Below the pieces are notes generated by a model that saw nothing but the letters and a program-made list of their open reading frames with translations, was not told the DNA's origin and made no database searches. From the NCBI GenBank assembly GCA_902705825.1, contig CACSIL010000045.1, positions 311,224 to 375,223 of the forward strand: a DNA stretch of 64,000 nucleotides. The letters run 5' to 3'. Positions within the stretch are counted from its first letter, which is position 1. Each line of letters opens with the position of its first letter. Source of the stretch: Halioglobus japonicus (GTDB taxonomy: Bacteria; Pseudomonadota; Gammaproteobacteria; Pseudomonadales; Halieaceae). Both the position numbers and the translations under genes were made by a program. Positions 28,255 through 35,481 of this stretch are shown here, piece by piece.

Positions 28255-28268
28255 CATCGCTGTATAAT
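28241..28268 (+). promoter_or_regulatory. Promoter of tRNA-Ser overlapping the rne terminator
   Basis: TTGTGT (28241-28246) and a consensus TATAAT (28263-28268) are 16 bases apart. The -35 box lies inside the 3' arm of the rne terminator stem. Transcription would start about 40 bases before the tRNA. Confidence 0.75.
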
Positions 28269-28314
28269 CTCGCTCGCTTCGCGCTACTGCGGTAGCGAGC
28301 ATTTAAAAGTTTCC

Positions 28315-28404
28315 GGTGGGCTGGCTGAGTGGTCGAAAGCGGCGGTCTTGAAAACCGTTGAGGGTTTATCCCCTCCTAAGGTTCAAATCCTTAGCCCACC
28401 GCCA
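28315..28404 (+). tRNA. tRNA-Ser(UGA)
   Basis: Class II tRNA of 90 nucleotides with encoded CCA. The acceptor pairs GGTGGGC with GCCCACC, the anticodon loop CTTGAAA gives UGA, a long variable arm is present, and the T-arm GTTCAAATC is normal. Preceded by a strong promoter. Confidence 0.97.
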
Positions 28405-28427
28405 TTTCCTGCTAATACATTCTGACC

Positions 28428-28475
28428 CCCGATCACCCTCTCCGACCTCTACCCGATCACCCTCCCCGACCTCTA
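28428..28475. repeat. 24-base tandem duplication downstream of tRNA-Ser
   Basis: Two head-to-tail 24-base units (28428-28451 and 28452-28475) differ at one position (T/C at unit position 14). Each reads CCCGATCACCCT followed by an almost identical 12-base half. Function unknown; it lies between tRNA-Ser and the yccA promoter. Confidence 0.85.
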
Positions 28476-28521
28476 GATAAACCCGCTGTTCTGCCAGGTC
28501 CGAAAATTAGACGACTTTGAC

Positions 28522-28550
28522 TTGGTTTTTGAACTTTTCGCCCTTATTAT
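28522..28550 (+). promoter_or_regulatory. Sigma-70-type promoter for yccA
   Basis: TTGGTT (28522-28527) and TATTAT (28545-28550) are 17 bases apart, about 50 bases before the yccA ATG. Confidence 0.5.
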
Positions 28551-28566
28551 CTGTCTTAAGACCAGT

Positions 28567-28581
28567 CGCACAGTCTGTGCG
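28567..28581. promoter_or_regulatory. Perfect 15-base palindrome in the yccA leader
   Basis: CGCACAG-T-CTGTGCG sits between the yccA promoter and its ribosome-binding site (CGGAG at about 28590). It could be an operator or a small stem close to the start codon. Confidence 0.45.
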
Positions 28582-28600
28582 CCACAATACGGAGTAAGTC

Positions 28601-29275
28601 ATGCAAGACAACGGTGTATACAGTGTAGGCTCACCAGCAATTGAGTCTGTTCTCAGTACTAACAAAGTTTTGAAAAATACCTACATGCTATTGAGCATGA
28701 CCCTGGTATTCAGCGCTGTTTGCGCTGGCGTAGCCATGGCCATGGGCCTGGGACAGGGTATGGCCCTGGTTCTCAGCCTGGTGGGCTTCGGTCTGCTCTT
28801 CGTGGTTCATAAAATGGCTGATACCAGCAAGGGTTTGCTCGCCATTTTCGCCTTTGCGGGTGTTATGGGCGCATCTATAGGCCCCATGCTGAATTACTAT
28901 CTGGCGATGGCCAACGGCCCGGCACTGGTAATGCAGGCTCTAGGCGGCACGGCCGTTGTGTTTTTTGGCCTTTCAGCCTATGCCCTGACCACACGTAAGG
29001 ATTTTTCTTACATGGGTGGCTTCCTGCTGGTTGGCCTGCTGGTTGCAGTGGTCGCGATGATAGCCAATATCTTCCTGGCGATTCCCGCTCTGTCACTGAC
29101 GATTTCAGCTGCCATCGTGATGATCATGTCAGGCCTGATCCTGTTCGACACCAGCCGTATTATCAACGGTGGTGAAACGAACTATATCCGCGCAACGGTG
29201 TCTTTGTACCTCGACATCTTTAACCTGTTCATCCACCTGTTAAGCCTGCTTTCGGCTTTCAGTGGCGATGACTGA
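28601..29275 (+). CDS. yccA: Bax inhibitor-1 family membrane protein YccA
   Basis: Inner-membrane protein of the BI-1/YccA family; in E. coli YccA interacts with the FtsH-HflKC protease and protects SecY from degradation. The 224 residues show seven hydrophobic segments and the family end DTSRIINGGETNYIRATVSL near 185-204 followed by a final membrane segment. It lies upstream of tusDCBE as in Pseudomonas, but a terminator intervenes. Confidence 0.93.
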   Translation: MQDNGVYSVGSPAIESVLSTNKVLKNTYMLLSMTLVFSAVCAGVAMAMGLGQGMALVLSLVGFGLLFVVHKMADTSKGLLAIFAFAGVMGASIGPMLNYYLAMANGPALVMQALGGTAVVFFGLSAYALTTRKDFSYMGGFLLVGLLVAVVAMIANIFLAIPALSLTISAAIVMIMSGLILFDTSRIINGGETNYIRATVSLYLDIFNLFIHLLSLLSAFSGDD

Positions 29276-29293
29276 TACTGCAACCGCAGTAAC

Positions 29294-29322
29294 AAAACCC
29301 CGGTATCTGCCGGGGTTTTTTG
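29294..29322 (+). terminator. Rho-independent terminator after yccA
   Basis: CCCCGG and CCGGGG, extended by four A-T pairs, close a six-base loop, followed by a T-run. Confidence 0.9.
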
Positions 29323-29341
29323 TTTATGGGGATCGCAGGCT

Positions 29342-29734
29342 TTGATCTATTCCCTACTCATTCTGTCGCCGTCAGTTTCTGGCCACGGTTCTCGCCTGGG
29401 TGCTGAATTTGCGCGCAGCGCGATTGCTCGTGGGCACAGTATTCGGCGTGTCTTCTTCCTCGACGCAGCTACCACGGCCAGCTCGTGCAACAGCATCTTT
29501 GCGCAAGACGAACTGAATCCCGCACAGGCCTGGGAGGCACTGCACGAAGAACACGCGGTTGAGCTGGTGATTTGTATCTCCTCGGCGCTGAAATACGGCA
29601 TGCTCGATGATACCGAGGCGGATCGTCACGGCCGTCCCTGCGCCTCGGTCAACCCCGCTTTTACGGTATCGGGGCTGGGGCAGCTTGTGGATGCCTGTGC
29701 CAACTCTGATCGCCTGATGACTTTTGGTGGATGA
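29342..29734 (+). CDS. tusD: Sulfurtransferase TusD
   Basis: Subunit of the TusBCD sulfur relay that passes sulfur from TusA to TusE for 2-thiouridine synthesis in tRNA by MnmA. In 130 residues the DsrE-like fold is clear and the active Cys is in VICISSALKYGM near residue 79, matching the reactive Cys of E. coli TusD. The start is TTG 29342; the yccA terminator ends only about 20 bases before it. It overlaps tusC by four bases (ATGA). Confidence 0.93.
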   Translation: MIYSLLILSPSVSGHGSRLGAEFARSAIARGHSIRRVFFLDAATTASSCNSIFAQDELNPAQAWEALHEEHAVELVICISSALKYGMLDDTEADRHGRPCASVNPAFTVSGLGQLVDACANSDRLMTFGG

Positions 29735-30108
29735 ACATGCCCGGTGCTGAAAAACGCTCTGTTCTTGTGGTGATGAGACACAGCCCCTACGGTTCCAGCC
29801 TGGCGAAGGCCGCTGTGGATGTTGCACTGGCGGCCGGGGCATTTGATCAGCCGGTCGACCTCCTCTTCACTGGCGATGGCGTACTCCAGCTTTTCCCTGA
29901 CCAGGACAGCCACAGTCTGGGCAAAAAAAACATGGGCCGACAATTGGCTTCACTACCCATGTACGATATTGACCGGGTCTATGTCGATGCCGAGGCCGCG
30001 TCAAGATACAACCTGGATACCGCAACCAGCCCTGTCGAAGCGAAACTCCTGGACCCACGGGAAATGCGTCAACTGATGGTGGGATACGACCACCTGCTGG
30101 GGTTGTAA
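29731..30108 (+). CDS. tusC: Sulfur relay protein TusC
   Basis: DsrF-like structural subunit of the TusBCD hexamer. The 125-residue protein has VVMRHSPYGSSLAKAAVDVAL near 14-34 (the family's N-terminal strand and helix) and VDLLFTGDGVLQL near 47-59. It starts inside the tusD stop and is followed by tusB with a one-base gap. Confidence 0.92.
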   Translation: MNMPGAEKRSVLVVMRHSPYGSSLAKAAVDVALAAGAFDQPVDLLFTGDGVLQLFPDQDSHSLGKKNMGRQLASLPMYDIDRVYVDAEAASRYNLDTATSPVEAKLLDPREMRQLMVGYDHLLGL

Positions 30109-30109
30109 C

Positions 30110-30400
30110 ATGGTACTGCATACACTGAGTGCCGCGCCGTCGGGCGCCGCATTCAACGACTGTCTCAAGGTACTACAGGCCGGTGATACGCTGGTATTGT
30201 TCGGCGATGGTGTCTACGCCGCGCTGGAAGGCACGGCAGCCTGCGACAAATTGCGCGCGACACAAGCCGAGCTTTTTGTACTTGAGAGCGATGCACGGCT
30301 TGCGGGTATTGCCAAAACTGCAGCCAACATCAGCTGGCTTGATATGGACGGCCTGGTGGCGCTGACCGAACGCTTCCCGCGCCAGTTAGCCTGGTACTGA
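30110..30400 (+). CDS. tusB: Sulfur relay protein TusB
   Basis: DsrH-like third subunit of the TusBCD complex. The 96 residues carry GDTLVLFGDGVYAAL near 25-39, the family's core strand, and the short C-terminus. No catalytic Cys is required in this subunit. It ends at the A of the tusE ATG (30400). Confidence 0.9.
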   Translation: MVLHTLSAAPSGAAFNDCLKVLQAGDTLVLFGDGVYAALEGTAACDKLRATQAELFVLESDARLAGIAKTAANISWLDMDGLVALTERFPRQLAWY

Positions 30401-30723
30401 TGAGCGCGCTTACCGCCGATGCCTTCGATAAGGAAGGCTTTCTACGCGACCTTTCACAGTGGAATAAGCAAGTAGCACAGCAAATTGCCGCGGCAGAGAA
30501 CCTTGAATTGACTCCGGCGCACTGGGAGATCCTCGAGTTATTGCGAGCCTATTATCAGGAGTACGACAGCTCCCCCGCGATGCGACCACTGGTCAAGTAC
30601 TGTGCAATACACCTGGGCGCAGACAAGGGCAAAAGTATATACCTGATGTCATTGTTTCCTGGCTCCCCGGCAAAGATCGGCAGTAAAATTGCCGGCCTGC
30701 CAAAACCCGACAACTGTCTGTGA
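30400..30723 (+). CDS. tusE: Sulfur relay protein TusE (DsrC family)
   Basis: Takes persulfide sulfur from TusBCD and hands it to MnmA for tRNA 2-thiolation. The 107 residues show the DsrC fold with AHWEILELLRAYYQEYDSSP near 46-65 and the penultimate reactive Cys in KPDNCL at the end. The second conserved Cys of sulfite-reductase-type DsrC, ten residues earlier, is absent (a Lys/Ile region), which supports the tRNA role over dissimilatory sulfur metabolism. Confidence 0.93.
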   Translation: MSALTADAFDKEGFLRDLSQWNKQVAQQIAAAENLELTPAHWEILELLRAYYQEYDSSPAMRPLVKYCAIHLGADKGKSIYLMSLFPGSPAKIGSKIAGLPKPDNCL

Positions 30724-30732
30724 TAAAACACC

Positions 30733-31749
30733 GTGAATGATTCCAGCGTACCGCCCCTACCCTCTGAACATGCCTTTGCACCCTACCTGCGAATTTTGGG
30801 TAAGGGAAAGACCGGCACGCGCTCTCTGTCGCGAGAGGAAGCTCGCACAGCTTTTTCCATGATTCTTCAGGGCGATACCGAACCCCTGCAGATCGGCGCA
30901 TTTTTGATGTTGCTGCGGGTAAAAGAGGAGACACCGGAGGAATTGGCCGGTTTTGTCGACGCCTGCCGTGAGACGATGACAGCGGTGCCCAGCGGTTTGC
31001 ATGCCGATCTGGATTGGTCCTGCTATGCGGGTAAAAAACATCAACACCCGTGGTTCATCCTGTCGATGTTGTTGTTAGCACAAGCGGGTTACCGGGTGTT
31101 CATTCACGGTACCAACGGGCATACGCCAGGCCGACTTTATGCCGAGGATGCAATGCGTCAACTGCAGCTGCCTATCGCGGCAAACTGGGCTGAGGTAGCG
31201 CAGCAGCTCGATAGCGAACAGCTTAGCTACCTTCCGCTGGAACACTTTTGCGCTCCGCTGCAGGAAATGATGCAGCTGCGTCCCCTGCTCGGCCTGCGCT
31301 CTCCTGTGAATACACTGAGCCGCCTGATCAATCCGCTGCGGGCACCGGCCAGCTTACAGAGTGTGTTCCACCCCGCCTACGCCCGGTTGCATCAGGAGGC
31401 AGATGAACTCCTCAAGCAGCCACGAGCGCTGGTATTCAAGGGCGACAGTGGCGAGGTTGAAATCAAGCCACAGGCGGATACACGAATCGCACTGCTACAC
31501 CATGAACAGCACGATGGCTGGGTGTTACCGCGTGTGATGAATGAACGTATCGACAGTGTCGCCGAGCCCAGCGTGGAACCGCTGCGGGCATTGTGGCGCG
31601 ATAACAAAGATGACACTTACGGGCTGAATGCAACCCTTGCAACAACCACCGTGGCGCTGATGGTGCTCGACCCGAAAACAGACCTGACAGCCGCCGCGCA
31701 GCGAGCGCGAGAGCTGTGGGACGACCGTGATATATCGAGAATACGCTGA
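30733..31749 (+). CDS. YbiB/TrpD2-like glycosyltransferase-fold protein
   Basis: Belongs to the anthranilate phosphoribosyltransferase-like family that includes E. coli YbiB, a DNA-binding protein without TrpD activity. The 338 residues show the helical N-terminal domain (SREEARTAFSMILQG near 34-48) and a central nucleoside phosphorylase-like fold; the TrpD phosphoribosyl-binding GTGGD motif is not present (HGTNGHTPGRLY at that place). The start is GTG 30733. It follows tusE by nine bases and touches trmA by one base. Confidence 0.82.
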   Translation: MNDSSVPPLPSEHAFAPYLRILGKGKTGTRSLSREEARTAFSMILQGDTEPLQIGAFLMLLRVKEETPEELAGFVDACRETMTAVPSGLHADLDWSCYAGKKHQHPWFILSMLLLAQAGYRVFIHGTNGHTPGRLYAEDAMRQLQLPIAANWAEVAQQLDSEQLSYLPLEHFCAPLQEMMQLRPLLGLRSPVNTLSRLINPLRAPASLQSVFHPAYARLHQEADELLKQPRALVFKGDSGEVEIKPQADTRIALLHHEQHDGWVLPRVMNERIDSVAEPSVEPLRALWRDNKDDTYGLNATLATTTVALMVLDPKTDLTAAAQRARELWDDRDISRIR

Positions 31750-32858
31750 TGCCAATGTCTGCCGTTGCGCCACAACACTACCCGGCCCTGCTGGCCAGTA
31801 AAGTCGACACAGTAAGCGGCATCATGGCGCCCTTCTCGCCGCCGGCGCCGCAGGTGTATCCCTCGCCGCCGACAGATTTTCGTCTGCGTGCAGAATTTCG
31901 CATGTGGCACGAGGGCGATACCATCAACTATGTGATGTACAGGCGAGAGGACCCCAGAACTCCCGTGGTCATCACGGAATTCCCTATTGCCGACCAGTGT
32001 ATTCAGGCAGCGATGCCATTGCTGCATACCGTTGTTAACGCCAACGATACCCTGCGCCGTAAGTTGTTTCAGGTGGAATTTCTGGCGGGGCTGTCAGGCG
32101 AGCTTCTGGTCACACTGATCTATCACCGAAAGCTGGATGATGAGTGGGAAGCCGCAGCTCAAACCTTGATAAGTGAACTGCTGCCCGTCGCGCCAGCGCT
32201 GTCGATTATCGGTCGGAGTCGAAAACAAAAACGGGTGATCGGCAGGGACTATATTCAGGAAATTCTGCCGCTGAGTACCCGCGAATTTCACTATCGTCAG
32301 TACGAACAAGCATTCAGCCAGCCCAATGGCCGCGTGAACATCCAGATGATTGAGTGGGCCTGCGATAAAGCCCGTGCGCTCGCTGGCGACCTGCTGGAGC
32401 TCTACTGTGGTAACGGCAATTTCACCCTGCCCCTGTCCGAGCATTTCGGCCACGTGATCGCTACCGAGCTTTCAAAAGTATCTATACGCGCTGCACGTGC
32501 GAACCTCGCTGACAACGCCATCAGCAATGTACACCTGCTGCGTATGTCAGCGGAGGAAGTCACCCAGGCGATGAACGCGGAGCGCATCTTCCGTCGGGTC
32601 AGTGAATTACCTAAACCGCTGGAGCAGTTTGAGCTCAACACGCTGTTTGTCGATCCACCCCGTGCCGGGCTGGACGAACACACCGCCGCCATGGCCAGCC
32701 GTTTCCAGACAATTATCTATATCTCCTGTAACCCGCAATCACTGGCAGAAAATATGCGTGCACTGGATGCCACCCACCGCATCGAACACTTTGCAATGTT
32801 CGATCAGTTCCCCTACACAGATCACATGGAGTGCGGCGTTATTCTCAAGCGCAAGTAG
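31749..32858 (+). CDS. trmA: tRNA (uracil-5-)-methyltransferase
   Basis: Makes ribothymidine at position 54 of tRNA (and a site in tmRNA) using S-adenosylmethionine. The 369 residues show the SAM site LLELYCGNGNFTLPL near 216-230, FVDPPRAGLDEH near 299-310, and the catalytic Cys in IYISCNPQSLAENM near 325-338. The TGATG overlap with the upstream gene indicates coupling. It ends a run of tRNA-modification genes (tusDCBE, trmA). Confidence 0.96.
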   Translation: MPMSAVAPQHYPALLASKVDTVSGIMAPFSPPAPQVYPSPPTDFRLRAEFRMWHEGDTINYVMYRREDPRTPVVITEFPIADQCIQAAMPLLHTVVNANDTLRRKLFQVEFLAGLSGELLVTLIYHRKLDDEWEAAAQTLISELLPVAPALSIIGRSRKQKRVIGRDYIQEILPLSTREFHYRQYEQAFSQPNGRVNIQMIEWACDKARALAGDLLELYCGNGNFTLPLSEHFGHVIATELSKVSIRAARANLADNAISNVHLLRMSAEEVTQAMNAERIFRRVSELPKPLEQFELNTLFVDPPRAGLDEHTAAMASRFQTIIYISCNPQSLAENMRALDATHRIEHFAMFDQFPYTDHMECGVILKRK

Positions 32859-32875
32859 TACCGGGCGTTACTGCG

Positions 32876-33769
32876 TTAACAGCGGATGCCGAAGGCCAGC
32901 AGACCGCGGCCCAGAACTTCATCGAGTTTATCGCTATCGGCGGCATTGATTTCCAGGTGGCGCAAATCCAGCTCCTTATACAACGCTCGCTTGCGGAACT
33001 TTCCTGACATTTCGCCGGCCGGCACATCGTTATCCCAGCAATCGATATAGATATTGCCCGCGGGCACATAAAAATCGGCATACACCAATTCCTCGGCGGG
33101 CAGTGCGCGATGGCAGGCGTGAGCAAGCTGCGCGAGGTACAACCAATTGCATACCCCGGTCTGAAGGGACGATTGCAAGATATGTCCGTCGATACCGTGG
33201 TGGTGATCAACCGGAGCGTTTGACGTGGCAAACATATCTGGCTCCATCTCACCTGCTACCGCCGGTGCTGGAATCTGATCTGACTGCAGGCTCAACTCGC
33301 GATGAATCACCGGGTTGTCAATAATTTCATAGGGCCAGGTGACGTAGAAGGCACCGCTGCTGTTACTTTCCTCCTGCAAGCCACCCCAGGCCTTCCCAAG
33401 CGGAGTCAGTTCCCACCCCAGAATACTGTGGTGTTGCAGGCCGAGTTCGGCCAGCGCACGATTGATCTGTCGTGCGTGCAGATGTGGGTAGTAGCGCGAC
33501 ATGGATGCAGCGGTAATGCGCTGGTTCGACTCAATGGCTTGCAATAACGGGTGCTGCTCCAGTTGCTCGGGCCAAACGATATAGGCCCCATAGCGCTTGC
33601 TGTTGTGGTAGCTGCCACCCTCGTACTCCCCTTTAGGGGTTAGGGCCCAGTTATCCTGCTTTCGCTCTATCCAGCCATAGTCTTTGAGTATTCCAAAAAG
33701 TTGCTGTACCGGCAGGTTCAATTTCTTCGCCAGTGCGGTGGTGGAGAGCCTGTTCTCTTCCGCGGGCAT
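32876..33769 (-). CDS. Winged-helix protein with a PD-(D/E)XK-like C-terminal domain
   Basis: A 297-residue protein of a family often mislabelled glycerol kinase; no kinase motif is present. The N-terminus has two winged-helix-like modules (LSTTALAKKLNLP near 8-20 with NWALTPKGEYEGG near 40-52, and ITAASMSRYYP near 84-94 with WELTPLGKAWGG near 118-129). The C-terminal 110 residues show YADFYVP near 229-235, YIDCWDN near 241-247 and KFRKR near 257, a pattern like nuclease-fold D and (D/E)xK residues. Activity is unproven. It lies three bases after the dUTPase stop, so they are probably co-transcribed. Confidence 0.7.
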   Translation of the reverse strand: MPAEENRLSTTALAKKLNLPVQQLFGILKDYGWIERKQDNWALTPKGEYEGGSYHNSKRYGAYIVWPEQLEQHPLLQAIESNQRITAASMSRYYPHLHARQINRALAELGLQHHSILGWELTPLGKAWGGLQEESNSSGAFYVTWPYEIIDNPVIHRELSLQSDQIPAPAVAGEMEPDMFATSNAPVDHHHGIDGHILQSSLQTGVCNWLYLAQLAHACHRALPAEELVYADFYVPAGNIYIDCWDNDVPAGEMSGKFRKRALYKELDLRHLEINAADSDKLDEVLGRGLLAFGIRC

Positions 33770-33772
33770 GGA

Positions 33773-34402
33773 CTAGGCCTCTGTCACCAGTTCCCGATAG
33801 CGCGCCTGCAGTGCCTGGTATACCTGATCGGCGAAGTCTTCAGCGCTCTTGTCGAGCGGTGCGACAAGCTCCACCAGATGTTCGTTGTCTTCCCTGCCGC
33901 CCCAATTTTTAACATAGCTGCCAGCTTTATAGCCGTTGTCCTGGCGGAAAAAGTTCAATACATTCTTCCCGACATATGCGCTGTAGAGACTGTCGAAATC
34001 AAGCCCCCCGGCCAGCATCAGCTCCCAGAAACGTGAGGGAGAGAAGCTTTTTGTCTGTAGGCAATGCAAAGCCAGCGCTTCCGTGGCCTCGCGCACACCG
34101 AGCCCGGCTGGTTCAAATCGTGCAATCTCAGATTCTATTTCCGCAGCGATGTGTTCTATCGTCTTTTCATCCTGAAACAGAGCGGAGAGCCCGAAGTGCC
34201 AAATGTCGATGATCTCAAGCCGCACTTGCTCTATATCGGCTTCCTGTTTTTTCCACCATTTGTAGCCGTAGTGCTCTATCAACTCGCCACATTCGATCCA
34301 GGCCGCCCTGTACCATTCGAAATCCTGCTCGGCCCAGCGTTCATGCACGCGGCTGTTCATCCTGTCCTGCATGGTCAGCATGTTGATCAGTGCTTGCTTC
34401 AA
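33773..34402 (-). CDS. Dimeric all-alpha dUTP diphosphatase
   Basis: Hydrolyses dUTP (and dUDP) to dUMP, keeping uracil out of DNA and supplying dTMP synthesis. It belongs to the all-alpha NTP pyrophosphatase superfamily (phage T4/Campylobacter/trypanosome type), not the trimeric Dut type. In 209 residues the metal-binding ECGELIEH near 37-44 and EIIDIWHFG near 63-71 form the ExxE...ExxD pattern, with YKWWKK between. ATG 34402. It precedes the nuclease-like gene by three bases. Confidence 0.88.
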   Translation of the reverse strand: MKQALINMLTMQDRMNSRVHERWAEQDFEWYRAAWIECGELIEHYGYKWWKKQEADIEQVRLEIIDIWHFGLSALFQDEKTIEHIAAEIESEIARFEPAGLGVREATEALALHCLQTKSFSPSRFWELMLAGGLDFDSLYSAYVGKNVLNFFRQDNGYKAGSYVKNWGGREDNEHLVELVAPLDKSAEDFADQVYQALQARYRELVTEA

Positions 34403-34506
34403 GTGGTCACCTCGTTTCGGGGTTTGCGTAAAGCGGCAGAATAACAGTCAACGGAATCAAAAAACAGACAACAGCGCGATACACAATCAGCGTGCAGGTG
34501 TCGTAC

Positions 34507-34983
34507 CTACAGTGGAGACACCGGCACCGCCCGTGCGATTGCAGCTTTAGCATCGCCCCATCCTTCGCAGCGGGAGCGCCCTCCTCGGCCCCGAAAACTG
34601 TTGAGAATACCTTTGAATGACGCATAAAGCCGAAAGAACAACAGCACATTGCGCCTGTCGCTGGCACTGATGGGGTGGCTCGCACAGATCAATTTATCAT
34701 CGTACATAGCGCGTTCGGATAAGCCCACCGCGCCGTAGGCATTCACCTTCACAATACTGCCGACTGGAAGCCGGGGACCCAATACAACGGCGTCGAGATA
34801 ATCGCCCTCGCCACCGATATAGGCGTGAACAGAGCCGTAGTTGTATGGACAGGGAACTGGAGACACAAAAGCGACCCTACCTTTGCCATCCCGTTTGAGA
34901 AAACTTCCCCGGGAAATCTCAATGACGACCTCTACGCTGGGCGCGTCACTCGATAGATAGGTTGAATCAGGCATACCAGGCAA
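34507..34983 (-). CDS. Divergent inorganic pyrophosphatase-family protein
   Basis: Family I inorganic pyrophosphatase-like protein of 158 residues, shorter than the usual 175. VVIEISRGSFLKRD near 19-32 and CPYNYGSVHAYIGGEGDYLD near 45-64 align with the substrate-binding and metal-binding core, and MYDDKLICA near 93-101 with the second acidic site. The first Asp of the DGDPxD motif is Glu, the Pro is Tyr, and the Lys after the late Tyr is Ala (RLYASFKG). Start is TTG 34983, four to five bases after AGGAGG; ATG 34974 is the alternative, thirteen bases after it. It would remove the pyrophosphate made by the dUTPase if active. Confidence 0.8.
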   Translation of the reverse strand: MPGMPDSTYLSSDAPSVEVVIEISRGSFLKRDGKGRVAFVSPVPCPYNYGSVHAYIGGEGDYLDAVVLGPRLPVGSIVKVNAYGAVGLSERAMYDDKLICASHPISASDRRNVLLFFRLYASFKGILNSFRGRGGRSRCEGWGDAKAAIARAVPVSPL

Positions 34984-35151
34984 TTTACCTCCTGCCGTTC
35001 ACACTGGCAACTCGTACGAGGGAGCTTCAATACAGCGCTGTGGGCGAATGCGTGGAACACGTAGCTGGCAAGCTATGTATCGGATTTTGCCGCCATGCGG
35101 TGAGTGGAGCCTGCACAATCCGCGAATAGTGATAAAGCGTAGGATGAAGAT
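34984..35151. other. Gap between pyrophosphatase gene and tRNA-Leu
   Basis: Holds the AGGAGG of the pyrophosphatase gene and presumably its promoter; I see no other feature. Confidence 0.4.
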
Positions 35152-35238
35152 GGTGCGAGTGGCGGGACTTGAACCCGCATAGCCGTGAAGCCGTCAGATT
35201 TTAAGTCTGATGTGTATACCAATTCCACCACACTCGCA
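35152..35238 (-). tRNA. tRNA-Leu(UAA)
   Basis: Class II tRNA of 87 nucleotides with encoded CCA on the minus strand. The acceptor pairs GCGAGTG with CACTCGC; the anticodon loop CTTAAAA gives UAA. In E. coli the equivalent gene follows cysT beside pgsA; here it is separate from that cluster. Confidence 0.97.
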
Positions 35239-35481
35239 TAGGTCGTACTTGTCCACCCATCGGTATTTTATTCAATACCAGCCTGATCCGTGAGAGGAAA
35301 TATGACTTCGGGTTTGGTCCAGTAATCTGGGCGGGCGCAATAATAGCATAGTTCTTCAGGAGTGAAACAATCACTGCCCAGTACGATATAACGACTGTTG
35401 CCAGGCTCTGGAAACGCCCTGCCCTAACCGCTGACCATGTTACACTGCCGAAAAAATTGATAGCGATTTCAGGATCTTTGC
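35239..35481. other. Intergenic region before the NSS transporter gene
   Basis: Contains a six-base inverted repeat GGTATT/AATACC (35263-35268, 35275-35280) near the tRNA-Leu start side, and AGGA eight bases before the transporter ATG. No promoter is assigned with confidence. Confidence 0.35.

Noticed and set aside
26533-28302. 589-residue open frame antisense to rne
   Set aside because: It lies opposite the repetitive low-complexity half of rne, has highly skewed composition and no family similarity; it is a shadow frame.
28428-28475. Attachment-site duplication of an integrated element at tRNA-Ser
   Set aside because: The repeat does not copy the tRNA 3' end and no integrase or mobile gene follows.
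30400-30723. DsrC of dissimilatory sulfur metabolism
   Set aside because: The second conserved Cys is absent and the gene is in a tusDCBE operon, so tRNA thiolation is the better reading.
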